From Flectobacillus sp. (GTDB lineage Bacteria > Bacteroidota > Bacteroidia > Cytophagales > Spirosomataceae): a DNA stretch of 7,912 nt. Numbering within the stretch: the stretch's first letter is position 1; each line of letters starts with the position of its first letter. A program made the position numbers and the translations under genes. Shown in pieces: positions 7,301 to 7,912 of this stretch. Where the stretch lies: the NCBI GenBank assembly GCA_029865665.1, contig JARXAV010000137.1, forward strand, positions 1 through 7,912. Direction: 5' to 3'. The notes under the pieces are model-generated. The model was not told the DNA's origin and ran no database searches. It worked only from the letters and a program-made list of their open reading frames with translations.

Positions 7301-7424
7301 TCCAGACAAAGTATATAGCAATTACGTTTCATATTCAAACGGTCAAGTTCCATATACTCGTAACGCCAACCAATTCGGATTCAATGGCTCGTATTATTAC
7401 GGAAACTTAACGGTTCGTTTCTAA
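4362..7424 (+). CDS. TonB-dependent outer-membrane receptor with STN signalling domain (FecA-like transducer)
   Basis: A 1020-residue receptor from the ATG at 4362. An upstream in-frame ATG at 4263 would place 33 charged residues before a good signal peptide and is unlikely. The signal peptide covers about residues 1-40 (basic MKRH, hydrophobic FTLLQCTLVVLFSVFAVA). A secretin/TonB N-terminal (STN) domain follows at about 46-118. Next come a carboxypeptidase-regulatory-like beta domain at 143-212 (GRVTSAGGEALTGVSVVVKG, TVTDADGKFS, FSFVGYE), a TonB-box-like EVVVIGSR (219-226), and the plug at about 232-362 (LVLIEGKRHHQF, LERMEILRDGAAAQYGSDAI). The barrel runs to the terminal Phe (NLTVRF). TonB-ExbBD energy drives uptake of a bound ligand; the STN domain signals to FecR. 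The plug lacks the SusC-type YVVDGVP motif and no SusD gene follows, so this is not a SusC/D pair. The ligand is unknown; an iron chelate, vitamin or small organic compound are all possible. The fecR gene ends 146 bp upstream. Confidence 0.95.
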   Translation: MKRHLTPTYSLINVMRFTLLQCTLVVLFSVFAVARPAKGQQVLTREVSVKYSNTRLKTVLQEIEKQINVRFVYSNNGVSTESLVTINSTNEALMMVLPKLLYPNQLRYEVVENQIILKKNKVQAEVVAETKPSFSVVVEEKATGRVTSAGGEALTGVSVVVKGSSRGTVTDADGKFSVVAKEGEVLVFSFVGYEKQEVKISGTAPIQVALKEETSQLTEVVVIGSRSTVARTNVERPVPVDVMSAKELQTTGQVELGQQLQFMSPSFNSAKNGINGVANYADPASLKGLSPDQMLVLIEGKRHHQFAAINSNVTVGKGTVVTDLNAVPSLALERMEILRDGAAAQYGSDAIAGIANLVLKKSVNNGSAQVQYGVTSKGDGGNYSVGVNYGFDLGKKASLNITGNYQEAKATDRSDPYNPQPVAGGTYTGIYTNVAATDQALLKSRGYWGDGTYGSFRPTIYGSNAMKSGQVFYNLDVPLKKDWTLYSFGAYSHKEVYAKAFLRTALATSATSNPDLYPDGFVPDLPGTSVDYSSFVGVKRKSLNGWNWDLSTGYGKNYLDQWANNSTNASMGASSPKDFYIGRIGFGQSLSEVNVSKTALGLWGTKSINFAFGAQYRVDNFTLSAGDEAASLVGPLATTKSKTPGSQGRVGIDKTDITDKNRSNLGVYADIESDISNRLLVAGAIRYENYSDFGGNLSGKLATRVKITEDFSIRGSINRGFRAPLLQQIANAATTSTVQNGVIRSTKQLPSDDARLKQIGVEDPKPETSWNYNVGVTAKVGNNLLLTLDAYQIDIQDRIIITENLNVNNITSLKTLFPGFQEITFFTNAVSTRTRGLDLVASYKHSVGAKGKFTSSIALTVNKTEISGVKDTPAALQAGTTAKVILIDTVSRALIETSQPNSKVLISAGYQIGKWNFNVRSSYFGGVTAWEKLSRPVTGTTNLHRSQTFGGKNLYDVSVVYNFNKFLSLTLGGNNITDVYPDKVYSNYVSYSNGQVPYTRNANQFGFNGSYYYGNLTVRF

Positions 7425-7465
7425 TCAAAAGAATTACTGAGTACCTTAATTTATAAAATAGTAGG

Positions 7466-7674
7466 GGGTGTGTAAAAAGTGTAGCGTTTAATGTTCAAAG
7501 CAATTTGTGCAAAATAATATAGTTGCTTTTAGCTTTAATCTCATAAACTTTGGTTCTTTATAGTTTTACTTGGTCATAAAATTTTATCGCAGAACGCAGA
7601 CAGGGTTAGAACCCTGTCTGCGTTAAACCAAGTAATTTCATACAGAGTCTAAACGTTGAACTTTTTACACAACC
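7466..7674. mobile_element. MITE-like element, about 209 bp, with 25-bp terminal inverted repeats
   Basis: The ends 7466-7490 and 7650-7674 are inverted copies matching at 21 of 25 positions, with the core TGTGTAAAAAGT perfectly shared and the inner words CGTTTA also conserved. AGTA at 7460-7463 and its inverse at 7677-7680 may extend the ends. Internally, ACTTGGT (7568-7574) and ACCAAGT (7627-7633) flank a perfect 15-bp palindrome (7593-7624), so much of the element can fold back on itself. It has no open reading frame of useful size. These are the marks of a non-autonomous miniature inverted-repeat element. No clear target-site duplication was found, and the parent insertion-sequence family cannot be named from the ends alone, although similar ends occur in several families. 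Confidence 0.6.
7593..7624. repeat. Perfect 15-bp palindrome with 2-nt centre
   Basis: AACGCAGACAGGGTT (7593-7607) and AACCCTGTCTGCGTT (7610-7624) are exact inverted copies separated by AG. It is the strongest hairpin in the window. It lies about 170 bp beyond the receptor stop codon and just before the AEC gene, within the MITE-like element. It could stop transcription leaving the receptor gene, though no T-run follows on the plus strand. The half-motif AACCCTGnnnGCG is shared with the palindrome at 2944-3004, pointing to a repeat family. Confidence 0.75.
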
Positions 7675-7697
7675 TTTACTTAAAAAGAAATTATTCC

Positions 7698-7912
7698 TTG
7701 ACAAATCTGCTCTTACTTTTTGTTTGTTTGGTTTTGGGAGCAATCCTACAGCAAATCAAAGGCTTTCCGAAAGATGCCCCACGTGTTTTGAACGCCCTGA
7801 TTATTTATGTCTGTTTGCCAGCCATTACCTTACATTATACGACAGAATTGAGTTTAAATCAACGTCAAGTATTACCCGTATTAATGCCCTATATTTTGTA
7901 TGGCGTAGGGTT
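7698..7912 (+). CDS. AEC (auxin efflux carrier) family transporter, N-terminal fragment (cut by window edge)
   Basis: Seventy-one codons are visible up to the window edge. From TTG at 7698 the protein begins (M/L)TNLLLLFVCLVLGAILQQ, a first membrane helix at about residues 3-20. Then come a short loop (KGFPKDAPRVLNA) and a second helix (LIIYVCLPAITLHY). The pattern of a hydrophobic helix, a charged loop, then LN-x(2)-I-x-Y-x(2)-LPA-x-T-L is characteristic of AEC-family secondary transporters, inner-membrane carriers of varied small molecules. No ATG is available: the frame is open only back to the TAA at 7650-7652, and the TTG at 7698 gives the normal family N-terminus. An alternative TTG at 7656 would lie within the mobile element's terminal repeat. 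The end of that element is only 23 bp before the start codon, so the native upstream region has probably been replaced. The substrate is unknown. Confidence 0.8.
   Translation, partial: MTNLLLLFVCLVLGAILQQIKGFPKDAPRVLNALIIYVCLPAITLHYTTELSLNQRQVLPVLMPYILYGVG

Noticed and set aside
4362..7424. SusC-type glycan receptor
   Set aside because: The plug lacks the SusC-type YVVDGVP motif, and no SusD-like lipoprotein gene follows; an AEC transporter gene does.
7593..7624. Simple intrinsic terminator for the receptor gene
   Set aside because: The stem is strong, but it lies about 170 bp past the stop codon, lacks a T-run, and sits inside a larger inverted-repeat element, so a repeat element is the better explanation. 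Some termination activity is still possible.
1..7912. CRISPR array, tRNA or rRNA genes
   Set aside because: No regularly spaced identical repeats and no cloverleaf-like or rRNA-like sequence were seen. The repeats present are inverted and irregularly spaced.

Overview
The window looks like chromosomal DNA from an AT-rich member of the Bacteroidota, most plausibly a Cytophagales-type organism (Flectobacillus/Spirosoma-like; genus-level placement is only an impression). Three things support the phylum. There is a sigma/anti-sigma/TonB-receptor trio of the Bacteroidota type: FecR with a C-terminal DUF4974-like region, and a receptor with STN and carboxypeptidase-regulatory-like N-terminal domains. 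Shine-Dalgarno sequences are largely missing before start codons. One promoter fits the Bacteroidota consensus (TTG, about 20 bp, TAnnTTTG).

Layout. Positions 1-1888 (minus strand) hold the glyoxylate-bypass genes: a complete malate synthase A gene (aceB, 281-1888), followed downstream by the first 27 codons of isocitrate lyase (aceA, running off the left edge). The 197-bp gap between them contains a long inverted repeat. Positions 1889-2262 are a divergent regulatory region with a well-formed aceB promoter, overlapped by a 48-bp dyad centred on GCGAAATTTCGC, the best operator candidate in the window. Positions 2263-7424 (plus strand) hold a cell-surface signalling unit: an ECF sigma factor, a membrane FecR-type anti-sigma regulator and a large outer-membrane TonB-dependent receptor. 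An unusually large 378-bp gap containing a 61-nt interrupted palindrome separates sigma and fecR. Positions 7425-7697 contain a roughly 209-bp MITE-like element with 25-bp terminal inverted repeats and a perfect 15-bp central palindrome. Positions 7698-7912 are the start of an AEC (auxin efflux carrier) family transporter, apparently initiating at TTG just 24 bp from the end of that element.

How the genes work together. aceB and aceA together convert isocitrate plus acetyl-CoA to malate and succinate, allowing growth on acetate or fatty acids. The sigma/FecR/receptor trio fits the FecIRA logic: ligand binding at the outer-membrane receptor is passed through its periplasmic STN domain to FecR, which releases the sigma factor to transcribe targets. 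The ligand cannot be read from the sequence, and no SusD-like partner follows the receptor. I see no wholly new gene system here. The most unusual signals are non-coding: the aceB operator architecture, the palindromic repeats sharing an ACCCTGnnnGCG motif, and the small mobile-element-like insert at the 5' end of the AEC gene.
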